A stretch of DNA of 6,181 bases from Ferruginibacter sp. GTDB taxonomy: Bacteria > Bacteroidota > Bacteroidia > Chitinophagales > Chitinophagaceae. Both the position numbers and the translations under genes were made by a program. Positions 1-6,181 of the stretch are shown piece by piece (positions within the stretch are counted from its first letter, which is position 1; every line of letters starts with the position of its first letter). Location: contig VERM01000098.1 of NCBI GenBank assembly GCA_018882645.1, positions 1 to 6,181 of the forward strand, in the 5' to 3' direction. The notes beneath the pieces are model-generated. The model made no database searches. It was not told where the DNA came from and saw only the letters and a list, made by a program, of their open reading frames with translations.

Positions 1-1837
1 GGTATACATCAACAAGGATAGCCTGAATAAAAAAGTAGATTTTTATAAAAATTTACTTTCAGACAAACAAGATACCAGAAGATATGAAACAGCAAAAAAA
101 ATCAGCGAACAACAGCCGCAATTCTTCTTTACCATTGTTGAGGACAAGACATTTAAAACTCAGATTGATAATTTTATAAAGGAAGAAGGGCTGAAGCCTG
201 TGCCCAGTACTGCAAAAGATGAAGGAGAATGGCTGAGTCAGATTATAGGCACTTTACTTCCTATTCTGCTGATTGGATTTTTGTTCATGATGATGATGCG
301 AAAAGTTGGCGGACCCGGTGGTGGTGGTGGCCCCGGCGGAATCTTCAACATCGGCAAATCCAAAGCGACTTTATTTGAAAAAGGCACAAAGGTGAACATC
401 AACTTTGCCGATGTAGCAGGACTGGATGAGGCGAAAGTGGAAGTCATGGAGATCGTCGACTTTCTCAAAAATCCCAAAAAATATACCGCGCTAGGCGGAA
501 AAATTCCAAAAGGCGCTTTACTCGTAGGCCCTCCCGGTACAGGTAAAACTCTTTTAGCCAAAGCCGTAGCCGGCGAAGCTCAAGTTCCATTCTTCAGTTT
601 GAGTGGAAGTGATTTTGTGGAAATGTTTGTGGGGGTAGGTGCCAGCCGCGTGAGAGATCTATTCAAACAGGCAAGGGAAAAAGCACCCTGTATAATATTC
701 ATCGATGAAATTGATGCCATCGGAAGAGCCAGAGGAAAAAACGTAATGATGAGTAATGATGAAAGAGAAAACACTCTTAATCAATTGCTAGTGGAGATGG
801 ATGGTTTCGGTACAGACCTGGGTATCATCATCCTTGCCGCAACCAATCGCCCGGATGTTCTGGATAGTGCATTGTTGAGACCCGGTCGTTTTGATCGTCA
901 AATCACCATTGACCGTCCAGATCTTGTTGGTCGTGAAGCAATTTTTAAAGTACATCTCAAACCAATTAAAACGTCCCAAACGCTTGATATACATAAGCTG
1001 GCAGAACAAACGCCCGGGTTTGCAGGTGCAGATATAGCCAATGTTTGCAATGAAGCTGCATTGATTGCAGCCAGAAAAAACAAAGAAGCTGTAGACATGA
1101 GTGATTTCCAGGATGCGATTGACAGAGTAATCGGCGGGTTGGAAAAGAAAAATAAAATCATCTCTCCGGAAGAAAAAGAAATCATCGCCTATCACGAAGC
1201 GGGTCACGCTATCTGCGGATGGTATCTGGAACATGCTTACCCTTTGTTGAAAGTCACCATTGTTCCTAGAGGTACTGCTGCGCTGGGCTATGCTCAGTAC
1301 ACACCTAAAGAGCAATATCTATACAATACCGATCAACTGATTGATCAGATTTGTATGACATTGGGTGGCAGGGCCAGCGAAGATATTTTCTTTGGAAAAA
1401 TCAGTACTGGCGCCAGCAATGATTTACAGCAAATCACAAAGATTGCTTATAGTATGGTAACGGTATACGGCATGAACGATAAAGTAGGAAATATCAGTTA
1501 CTATGATCCGGCACAGGAAAATTATTTCACCAAACCATATAGCGAAGAAACAGGTAAAATGATTGATCAGGAAGTGAGAAAGCTGATTGACAACGCTTAT
1601 CTGAAAACAAAAAATCTTTTGACGGAAAGAAAAGTGGAAGTTGAAAAACTGGCAAAGGAACTACTGGTAAAAGAGGTCTTATTTAAAAGTGATGTGGAAG
1701 CGCTGATTGGAAAAAGACCCTTTGAAGAAAAGAAAATTCTGGATATTCATTCAGAAGCAACCCTTCCGGATTCAACAGAAAAAACAGAGGCGAAAGAAGA
1801 TTCCAATAATCAACAAGACAATACACTTATAGGATAA
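1..1837 (+). CDS. ftsH: ATP-dependent zinc metalloprotease FtsH (5' end outside window)
   Basis: FtsH is a hexameric, membrane-anchored AAA+ protease that extracts and degrades membrane and short-lived cytoplasmic proteins. The frame is open from base 2, so 611 residues are visible and the first membrane segment and true start lie upstream. A GTG at 200 would only give an N-terminally clipped protein. In fragment numbering (residue 1 at base 2): periplasmic domain about 1-75, membrane helix about 77-100, glycine-rich linker 103-113, Walker A GPPGTGKT 176-183, pore motif FVGVG from 209, Walker B IIFIDEID about 231-238, second region of homology 281-299 with arginine fingers R293 and R296, zinc motif HEAGH 398-402, and probable third zinc ligand D474 in the SNDLQQ stretch. 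All catalytic residues are present. The protein ends in an acidic, low-complexity tail. It leads the visible operon, with 8 nt to the LUD gene. Family assignment is certain; substrates are not visible from sequence. Confidence 0.98.
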   Translation, partial: VYINKDSLNKKVDFYKNLLSDKQDTRRYETAKKISEQQPQFFFTIVEDKTFKTQIDNFIKEEGLKPVPSTAKDEGEWLSQIIGTLLPILLIGFLFMMMMRKVGGPGGGGGPGGIFNIGKSKATLFEKGTKVNINFADVAGLDEAKVEVMEIVDFLKNPKKYTALGGKIPKGALLVGPPGTGKTLLAKAVAGEAQVPFFSLSGSDFVEMFVGVGASRVRDLFKQAREKAPCIIFIDEIDAIGRARGKNVMMSNDERENTLNQLLVEMDGFGTDLGIIILAATNRPDVLDSALLRPGRFDRQITIDRPDLVGREAIFKVHLKPIKTSQTLDIHKLAEQTPGFAGADIANVCNEAALIAARKNKEAVDMSDFQDAIDRVIGGLEKKNKIISPEEKEIIAYHEAGHAICGWYLEHAYPLLKVTIVPRGTAALGYAQYTPKEQYLYNTDQLIDQICMTLGGRASEDIFFGKISTGASNDLQQITKIAYSMVTVYGMNDKVGNISYYDPAQENYFTKPYSEETGKMIDQEVRKLIDNAYLKTKNLLTERKVEVEKLAKELLVKEVLFKSDVEALIGKRPFEEKKILDIHSEATLPDSTEKTEAKEDSNNQQDNTLIG

Positions 1838-1845
1838 AAAATAAA

Positions 1846-2478
1846 ATGCCCGGCTCGGAATCAAGAGAAAATATCCTGAAAAAAATTGAGGAGGCGTTGG
1901 ATCAGCCTACACCAATCCCATTTCCAAAAATTGATGGTAACGAGAATGTTTTTAAAGGGTCCTTTGAGGATGAAGCGGTTTTGTTTGCCGAATCCTTTAC
2001 AAAACTACAGGGTAAGTTTGCGTTTTGTATTGATCATGCAGAATGGATAGAACAATTATTCGGGCTTATAAGAGAGAATCAATGGGAAAAAATATATTGC
2101 AAGGACGAGCCTTTCAGAAGCATTCTGCAAAAAAAATCTATTATCCTGACAGATGATTTGGCCAGTTGCGATATATCCGTCACGGGATGTGAATACCTGG
2201 TGGCAAGAACCGGCAGTATTGTGATGAGCGCGGCACAGGAAAGTGGAAGAACAGCCAGCGTGTACGCACCGATACATGTTTGCGTGGCATTCAATCATCA
2301 GGTGGTCTATGATTTAAAACAGGCACTTGAGTTTATACATGGGAAATATGCTGACAAATTCCCTTCACTTATTACATTTGCAAGCGGGCCTAGCAGAACT
2401 GCTGATATTGAGAAGACGCTGGTAACCGGGGTTCATGGACCAAAAGAAGTATATTGCTTTCTGATAGAACAAACCTAA
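1846..2478 (+). CDS. LUD-domain protein, LutC/YkgG family
   Basis: This 210-residue protein belongs to the LUD (lactate utilization) family. The diagnostic C-terminal block GPSRTADIEKTLVTGVHGP lies at 181-199, and a second family block, GCEYLVARTGS, starts at 114. LutC is one part of the LutABC L-lactate oxidation complex, but no LutA (cysteine-rich CCG domains) or LutB (ferredoxin-like plus LUD) gene is visible here, and this protein has no iron-sulfur cysteine motif. From memory, Bacteroidota often carry a stand-alone LUD gene directly after ftsH, so a role in lactate use is doubtful and the real function is unknown. The ATG at 1846 is 8 nt after the ftsH stop and gives a normal family length. 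No Shine-Dalgarno sequence is visible. It is probably co-transcribed with ftsH. The family call is firm; a specific function is not. Confidence 0.92.
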   Translation: MPGSESRENILKKIEEALDQPTPIPFPKIDGNENVFKGSFEDEAVLFAESFTKLQGKFAFCIDHAEWIEQLFGLIRENQWEKIYCKDEPFRSILQKKSIILTDDLASCDISVTGCEYLVARTGSIVMSAAQESGRTASVYAPIHVCVAFNHQVVYDLKQALEFIHGKYADKFPSLITFASGPSRTADIEKTLVTGVHGPKEVYCFLIEQT

Positions 2479-2495
2479 ATCATAATAATACCTTC

Positions 2496-2933
2496 ATGTC
2501 ATTGGAAACGAATACTTATCAATTGTTTGTGTACGGCTCACTAAGGAGTGGATTTCATCATCCTGCCTATCATTATTTATCTGAATTTTTTCGTCCTTTA
2601 GGCGATGGTCTTGTGAAGGGTTGTTTTTTTGAAAAAGGAGACTATCCTGTGGCAGTGCCAACCATGGAGGAGCGCTATCTAATCGGTGAGTTGTATGAGG
2701 CGAATAGCCCGGAATCTTTTCAATGGGCTATCGCACAACTGGACGATTATGAAGGACTAAACGTAATACCGGGAGAAACACCCTGGTATAGAAGAGAACT
2801 CGTTGAGGTGATACAGGATCGCAGCCAGAATAAAAAAGCATGGATTTACTGGTACAATGGGAGTACTGAAGGATTGCCTGCATTGGAAACCGGCGATATA
2901 TTTGTTTATCTTTCGCAAAAAAATAAATCTTAA
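2496..2933 (+). CDS. gamma-glutamylcyclotransferase-like (GGCT/AIG2-like) protein
   Basis: This is a 145-residue protein of the GGCT-like (AIG2/YtfP-type) fold. Seen in sequence: the N-terminal loop FVYGSLRSG (residues 11-19), which in the family binds the gamma-glutamyl or 5-oxoproline moiety; GELYEA at 64-69; and LDDYEG at 82-87, where E86 aligns with the usual catalytic glutamate. WYRRELVEV (97-105) is the following conserved strand. Known members release 5-oxoproline from gamma-glutamyl amines or peptides, but many bacterial ones have no proven substrate, so the name is a fold-level call. I chose the ATG at 2496, 17 nt after the LUD stop. A TTG at 2454 is in frame but overlaps the LUD gene and adds 14 residues unlike the family. 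The TAA stop is in the same frame as the downstream lpxH start. It is probably cytoplasmic: no signal peptide or membrane segment is seen. Confidence 0.85.
   Translation: MSLETNTYQLFVYGSLRSGFHHPAYHYLSEFFRPLGDGLVKGCFFEKGDYPVAVPTMEERYLIGELYEANSPESFQWAIAQLDDYEGLNVIPGETPWYRRELVEVIQDRSQNKKAWIYWYNGSTEGLPALETGDIFVYLSQKNKS
2874..2904 (+). promoter_or_regulatory. putative Bacteroidota-type promoter for lpxH and downstream genes
   Basis: TTG at 2874-2876 is followed after 20 nt by TATATTTG at 2897-2904. This matches the Bacteroidota -33/-7 pattern (TTG, about 19-21 nt, TAnnTTTG). Transcription would start near 2910, about 35 nt before the lpxH start codon. The site lies inside the 3' end of the cyclotransferase gene. 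Reading the plus strand by eye, I found only one other TAnnTTTG (2013-2020); it lacks a correctly spaced TTG and is mid-gene. A chance match in AT-rich coding DNA remains possible. Confidence 0.38.
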
Positions 2934-2945
2934 AATCTCATTCAA

Positions 2946-3698
2946 TTGACTCCGGTGAAAAAGATATACTTTATATCAGACTTTCATTTAGGTGCGCCGG
3001 ACAAGTTATCCAGCCTTGAACGTGAGAAAAAAATCATTTCTTTCCTGAATGAAATTGTGAAAGATGCGGAACAGATTTTTATTCTCGGAGACTTATTTGA
3101 TTTCTGGTTTGAATACCGTAAAGTGGTACCCAAAGGTTATGTTAGAATCCTTGGCAGACTCGCAGAAATTACAGATAAGGGTATCCCGGTGCATTTTTTT
3201 GTAGGGAATCACGACATGTGGATGCGCAATTATTTTCAAACCGAACTCAATATTCCGGTTTATTTCAAACCTACTCCTTTTGAATTGTATGGGAAAAAGT
3301 TTTTACTCGGGCACGGCGATGGACTGGGACCCGGTGATCATGGATATAAATTTATAAAAAAAGTTTTTAGGAATAAGATTGCACAAACTCTATTCGGCTT
3401 CATACCTCCGTACTTTGGCATTCAGATTGCAGATTATTTTAGCAAAAAAAGCAGGGCAAAAACCGGAAAGAGCGATGAGGTTTTTTTGGGTGAAGAAAAA
3501 GAATGGCTGGTGACATACAGTAAGGAAGTATTGAAAAAAGAGCATTTTGATTTTTTCGTTTTTGGCCATCGTCATTTGCCATTAGATATAAAACTCAACG
3601 AAAATAGTCGTTACATCAATCTGGGAGACTGGATCAAATACAATAGTTATGGCGTTTTTAACGGAAGTTCTTTTGAATTAAAATCACATACAAACTGA
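2946..3698 (+). CDS. lpxH: UDP-2,3-diacylglucosamine diphosphatase, LpxH-type
   Basis: This is a calcineurin-like metallophosphoesterase of 250 residues. LpxH cleaves UDP-2,3-diacylglucosamine to lipid X and UMP, the fourth step of lipid A synthesis, at the inner face of the cytoplasmic membrane. All metal-site blocks are present in order: DFH (D12, H14), GDLFDFW (48-54), GNHD (87-90), HGDG (H123), and GHRH (H208, H210). The GNHDMW and LGHGDGLGPGD wording is typical of the Bacteroidota LpxH branch. The start is TTG at 2946, eight residues ahead of the first core strand. An in-frame TAA lies only four codons upstream, and the next in-frame ATG falls inside the catalytic domain, so TTG (or the ATT at 2940) is forced. 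No Shine-Dalgarno sequence is seen. The stop overlaps the next gene's start by one base, implying translational coupling. The exact substrate is inferred from family membership. Confidence 0.93.
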   Translation: MTPVKKIYFISDFHLGAPDKLSSLEREKKIISFLNEIVKDAEQIFILGDLFDFWFEYRKVVPKGYVRILGRLAEITDKGIPVHFFVGNHDMWMRNYFQTELNIPVYFKPTPFELYGKKFLLGHGDGLGPGDHGYKFIKKVFRNKIAQTLFGFIPPYFGIQIADYFSKKSRAKTGKSDEVFLGEEKEWLVTYSKEVLKKEHFDFFVFGHRHLPLDIKLNENSRYINLGDWIKYNSYGVFNGSSFELKSHTN

Positions 3699-4549
3699 TG
3701 GCAGCCAGAATATCCATATCGTTGGGTTTTGTGTTGCTTTTATTTTTTCCATCAGGTACATACGCTCAAAAAAATGCCAATACAGACAGCTCATCTATTC
3801 CTCTAAACCGACTCAGGTTAATCGGAACAATTCCCGGAGATTACTCCTACATGAATGCTGATGTACTTGACAACATTTATCTCATCACTACCGGAAACAG
3901 ATTGATTAAACTGAATAACAAAAGAGATTCTGTTGCTGTATTCAATGAAGTAAAAAAATTTGGCAATCCTTCTTATATTGATGTAAGTAACCCTCTAAAA
4001 ATTTTAGTTTACTATAAAAACTACTCTACCATTTTGGCATTGGACAGATTTCTGATTCAGCGCAATAACATCAACCTTAGAAATAAAAATATTTTCAGTG
4101 TAAATACTGTGGCCACTTCTTATGACAATAATTTCTGGATTTTTGATGAACAGGATTATAAAATAAAAAAAATTAATGACCAGGGTGATGCGCTTTTGGA
4201 AAGTTCAGACATCAGACTGCTGACGAATGAAGGCCCTGCTCCTTCCTGTATTATTGACTGTGACAATCAACTTTATGTATACGACGAAAATAATGGATTT
4301 TATCTATTTGATTACTATGGTACATATAAAAACAAAATAGCTTTCACGGACTGGAAGCATGTATCTGTGAGCAACAATATTTTATACGGATTTCTCAACA
4401 ATACATTGGTCACCTGTCAGGTAAAAAAACTGGATCAAAAAACGTATACATTGCCTAATACAGTAGCTGATTTCATCAATATCAAATCTATCAACGGGAA
4501 GTTGTATATTTTGAAGAAATCAGGCTTGGAAATTTATGTATTGGATTGA
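3698..4549 (+). CDS. exported protein of unknown function, probable six-repeat beta-propeller
   Basis: I do not recognise a named family. The 283-residue protein opens with a clear signal peptide: MAAR, a hydrophobic core at about 5-17, then PSGTYA with likely cleavage after A23 (TYA before Q24). There is no lipobox cysteine, so it should be a soluble periplasmic or secreted protein. The rest is almost entirely short beta-strands. I can line up about six degenerate units of 25-45 residues (about 50-90, 91-135, 136-180, 181-217, 218-257, 258-283), each with an (S/D)N-x-hydrophobic-Y/W core such as DNIYLI, NNFWIF, DNQLYVY, NNILYGF and NGKLYIL. This suggests a beta-propeller. No catalytic motif is visible. 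The ATG overlaps the lpxH stop (TGATG), so translation is probably coupled to lpxH. That points to an envelope role, but its function is unknown. Confidence 0.85.
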   Translation: MAARISISLGFVLLLFFPSGTYAQKNANTDSSSIPLNRLRLIGTIPGDYSYMNADVLDNIYLITTGNRLIKLNNKRDSVAVFNEVKKFGNPSYIDVSNPLKILVYYKNYSTILALDRFLIQRNNINLRNKNIFSVNTVATSYDNNFWIFDEQDYKIKKINDQGDALLESSDIRLLTNEGPAPSCIIDCDNQLYVYDENNGFYLFDYYGTYKNKIAFTDWKHVSVSNNILYGFLNNTLVTCQVKKLDQKTYTLPNTVADFINIKSINGKLYILKKSGLEIYVLD

Positions 4550-4581
4550 CATTTATCTATACCAATTGAGACAAAATACAC

Positions 4582-5709
4582 ATGGACATTTTAGATAGAA
4601 TCATACTGGATAATTCAATACGAAACCTTTTGATTGTATCTGGCGCCATTGCGCTTATTAGCCTGTTTAGAAAAACACTCTCCAAATATCTCGCCTCATT
4701 ATTGTATTTAATCATCGGCAGAAGCTGGCCTTCGGTTGAGAAGCAATCATTTATTGGATTGATTTTCAAGCCTCTGGGATGGTTTCTAACGATATTGATT
4801 TCTTTTTTGGCTATCGCTAAATTGAATTTTCCGTCATCCTGGAACTTCAACATATACGAATTTACTTTTCATGAAATCATTCAAAAATCCGGAATTTGCT
4901 TAATCATCATTTATTTCATACGGCTGGTCAGGAGTTTTATTGATTTCATATCATTGATTCTGGAATCAAAAAAAGCAACAGGGAAAGACAAGGGAGAAGA
5001 TCAGCTCATTGTTTTTTTCAGAGATTTTTTGAAAACCATTGCCTATATTATTGGTCTATTATTGATTTTAAAAGCCGGATTTAATGTAAATCTCAGCTCA
5101 GTTCTTACCGGACTGAGTATCGTCGGGGCTGCATTGGCTCTTGCTGCAAAAGAAAGCATAGAAAATCTAATCGCTTCATTCATCATTTTTTTTGACAAGC
5201 CGTTTTTTACTGGCGATACCGTTAAGATAAATAATGTCAATGGCGTAGTAGAGCATATTGGACTAAGAAGCACAAGAATACGGACAACAGAAAAAACACT
5301 GGTATCGGTTCCCAATAAACAAATGGTAGACAGCGTAGTAGACAACTGGAGCAAAAGAACCGAAAGAAGAGCTGAAATCAAATTTGAGTTTGCCCCAACT
5401 ACTCCTGCAAATAAAATAGAGGGATTTATAAAAAAAACAAACACATATCTTGAACAAAAAAGTCCTGATATCGGAAGTTCTTCTGTTTATTTTGCCGATT
5501 TCAGCAAAAATAGTGTATGCGTTGCCGTTGAATTTTTTACACTTCCGTTTTCAATGGCTGAATTTTTAGATACAAAACAGCAGTTTAATCTGTTTGCGAA
5601 GAAATGCATAGAAGAAGAGGATATGAAACTGAATACCGCCGGTAATGATATCACTATACTGAATAGTGAGGGGGGCGATGGAATGACAAAAATAAATTCA
5701 ATTGTTTGA
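4582..5709 (+). CDS. MscS-family mechanosensitive ion channel
   Basis: This is a 375-residue small-conductance mechanosensitive channel homologue, which opens under membrane tension to release solutes on osmotic downshock. About five hydrophobic segments are visible: roughly 14-29, 57-80, 104-126, 148-166 and 172-204. The last is the pore-lining helix, rich in Gly/Ala (GLSIVGAALALAAKESIENL, 177-196). It leads into the diagnostic beta domain with DKPFFTGDTVKI (205-216), GVVEHIGLRSTRIRT (221-235) and VPNKQMVDSVVDNWS (243-257), then a cytoplasmic alpha/beta region. E. coli MscS has three membrane helices and 286 residues, so this one carries two extra N-terminal helices, common among MscS relatives. 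The ATG at 4582 lies 32 nt after the propeller gene and has no Shine-Dalgarno sequence. It is the last gene of the plus-strand row. Gating and ion preference cannot be read from sequence. Confidence 0.95.
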   Translation: MDILDRIILDNSIRNLLIVSGAIALISLFRKTLSKYLASLLYLIIGRSWPSVEKQSFIGLIFKPLGWFLTILISFLAIAKLNFPSSWNFNIYEFTFHEIIQKSGICLIIIYFIRLVRSFIDFISLILESKKATGKDKGEDQLIVFFRDFLKTIAYIIGLLLILKAGFNVNLSSVLTGLSIVGAALALAAKESIENLIASFIIFFDKPFFTGDTVKINNVNGVVEHIGLRSTRIRTTEKTLVSVPNKQMVDSVVDNWSKRTERRAEIKFEFAPTTPANKIEGFIKKTNTYLEQKSPDIGSSSVYFADFSKNSVCVAVEFFTLPFSMAEFLDTKQQFNLFAKKCIEEEDMKLNTAGNDITILNSEGGDGMTKINSIV

Positions 5710-5727
5710 TGAATACAAATACCGGAT

Positions 5728-6181
5728 CTAGATTCCCGCTTTCAATTCATGTAAAAAAGATTTGAGGCTTTTTAGTGACTCAATCATTTCAAACTTTTTA
5801 TCTGCATATTTACTCTTTTTTAAAAAATCTTTTGCCCCTTCTATTGTATATTTTCTCTCACGAAGCAAATGATGTATCAATTTTAGATTTTTAATGTCTT
5901 CTGGGCGAAAAAGCCTGTCGCCCTTACCATTTTTTTTAGGTTTTAAAATACTGAATTCATTTTCCCAATAACGAATCAAGGATTGATTCACTTTAAACAT
6001 TTCGGCAACAGCCCCGATATTATAATAACTCCTTGAAAAAAGAATAGCATCTTCAGGAATCTCGATTTTATCTACATCCGCCGACATTTCACTGAGTTTC
6101 ATTCTTCCGCGGGTAGATTTTTTTACTACAACTGTCGGCTCGCTTACAACAGAGGGAACTATATCTACATCAATTGGAGTG
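5728..6181 (-). CDS. MerR-family transcriptional regulator (5' end probably outside window)
   Basis: This minus-strand gene encodes a MerR-type winged helix-turn-helix DNA-binding protein. Counting from the internal ATG at 6102, SYYNIGAVAEMFKVNQSLIRYWENEF (about 25-50) is the helix-turn-helix, and KPKKNGKGDRLFRPEDIKNL (54-73) is the wing and following helix; a short helical tail ends at 124. No cysteine is present, so metal or redox sensing of the classical MerR/SoxR kind is unlikely, and no effector domain follows. The frame stays open upstream of the ATG for 26 more codons to the window edge and includes a basic KKSTRGR stretch. From memory, Bacteroidota relatives have a similar N-terminal extension, so I treat the gene as 5'-partial. 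The TAG stop faces the mscS stop across 18 bp. Target genes cannot be deduced here. Confidence 0.88.
   Translation of the reverse strand, partial: TPIDVDIVPSVVSEPTVVVKKSTRGRMKLSEMSADVDKIEIPEDAILFSRSYYNIGAVAEMFKVNQSLIRYWENEFSILKPKKNGKGDRLFRPEDIKNLKLIHHLLRERKYTIEGAKDFLKKSKYADKKFEMIESLKSLKSFLHELKAGI

Noticed and set aside
308..340. GGT/GGC-rich stretch encoding [11 protein letters not shown], looking like a small tandem repeat
   Set aside because: It is the usual glycine-rich linker between the membrane helix and AAA+ domain in Bacteroidota FtsH; no copy-number array beyond a few codons.
788..1315. Long open frame (175 codons) antisense to ftsH
   Set aside because: It lies opposite highly conserved FtsH catalytic sequence, its translation resembles no family, and it has no supporting start context; it is a shadow of ftsH codon use.
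2013..2020. TAAGTTTG resembling a Bacteroidota -7 box
   Set aside because: The nearest TTTG upstream (1984-1987) is 25 nt away, outside the usual spacing, and the site lies in the first third of the LUD gene with no start codon of a real gene after it.
2454..2495. Upstream TTG start for the cyclotransferase-like gene
   Set aside because: It overlaps the LUD gene, adds 14 polar residues with no family resemblance, and an ATG at 2496 sits at the expected distance from the YGSLR motif.
5043..5444. Open frame of 133 codons antisense to the MscS channel
   Set aside because: It mirrors the hydrophobic and conserved beta-domain codons of the channel and shows no recognisable domain.
5720..5735. 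Palindromic core ATCTAGAT between mscS and merR as a possible operator
   Set aside because: It is only 8 bp, lies at two gene ends rather than near a promoter, and such short palindromes arise by chance.
5759..5785. Possible hairpin (TTGAG paired with CTCAA) near the merR 3' end, considered as a terminator for mscS
   Set aside because: The stem is only about five AT-rich pairs with a mismatch or bulge, lies in coding sequence, and is not followed by a T-run in the mscS direction.

Overview
This window looks like chromosomal core DNA from a member of the Bacteroidota, most likely near the Chitinophagales/Chitinophagaceae. That placement is inferred from protein character (FtsH, LpxH and MerR variants), an AT-rich composition, and the absence of clear Shine-Dalgarno sequences before any start. 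I see no tRNA, rRNA, CRISPR array, insertion sequence or phage gene.

Positions 1-5709 hold six genes on the plus strand in a tight row. They are ftsH (5' end cut off by the window edge), a LutC-type LUD-domain protein, a gamma-glutamylcyclotransferase-like protein, an LpxH-type UDP-2,3-diacylglucosamine diphosphatase, a secreted protein of unknown function with a probable beta-propeller fold, and an MscS-type mechanosensitive channel. The gaps are 8, 17 and 12 nt, then a 1-nt overlap (TGATG), then 32 nt, so the row is probably an operon. A Bacteroidota-style promoter (TTG, 20 nt, TATATTTG) lies in the last codons of the cyclotransferase gene and could give the lpxH-propeller-mscS half its own transcript.

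On the minus strand, 5728-6181 holds a MerR-family regulator that converges on mscS with only 18 bp between the stop codons. Its reading frame stays open to the window edge, so its true start probably lies outside.

The shared theme is the cell envelope: a membrane protease, a lipid A enzyme, an exported protein and an osmotic safety valve. The LUD and cyclotransferase genes are less obviously connected. I found no clear undescribed multi-gene system. The most open questions are the exported six-repeat protein between lpxH and mscS, the internal promoter, and the orphan LUD gene coupled to ftsH.
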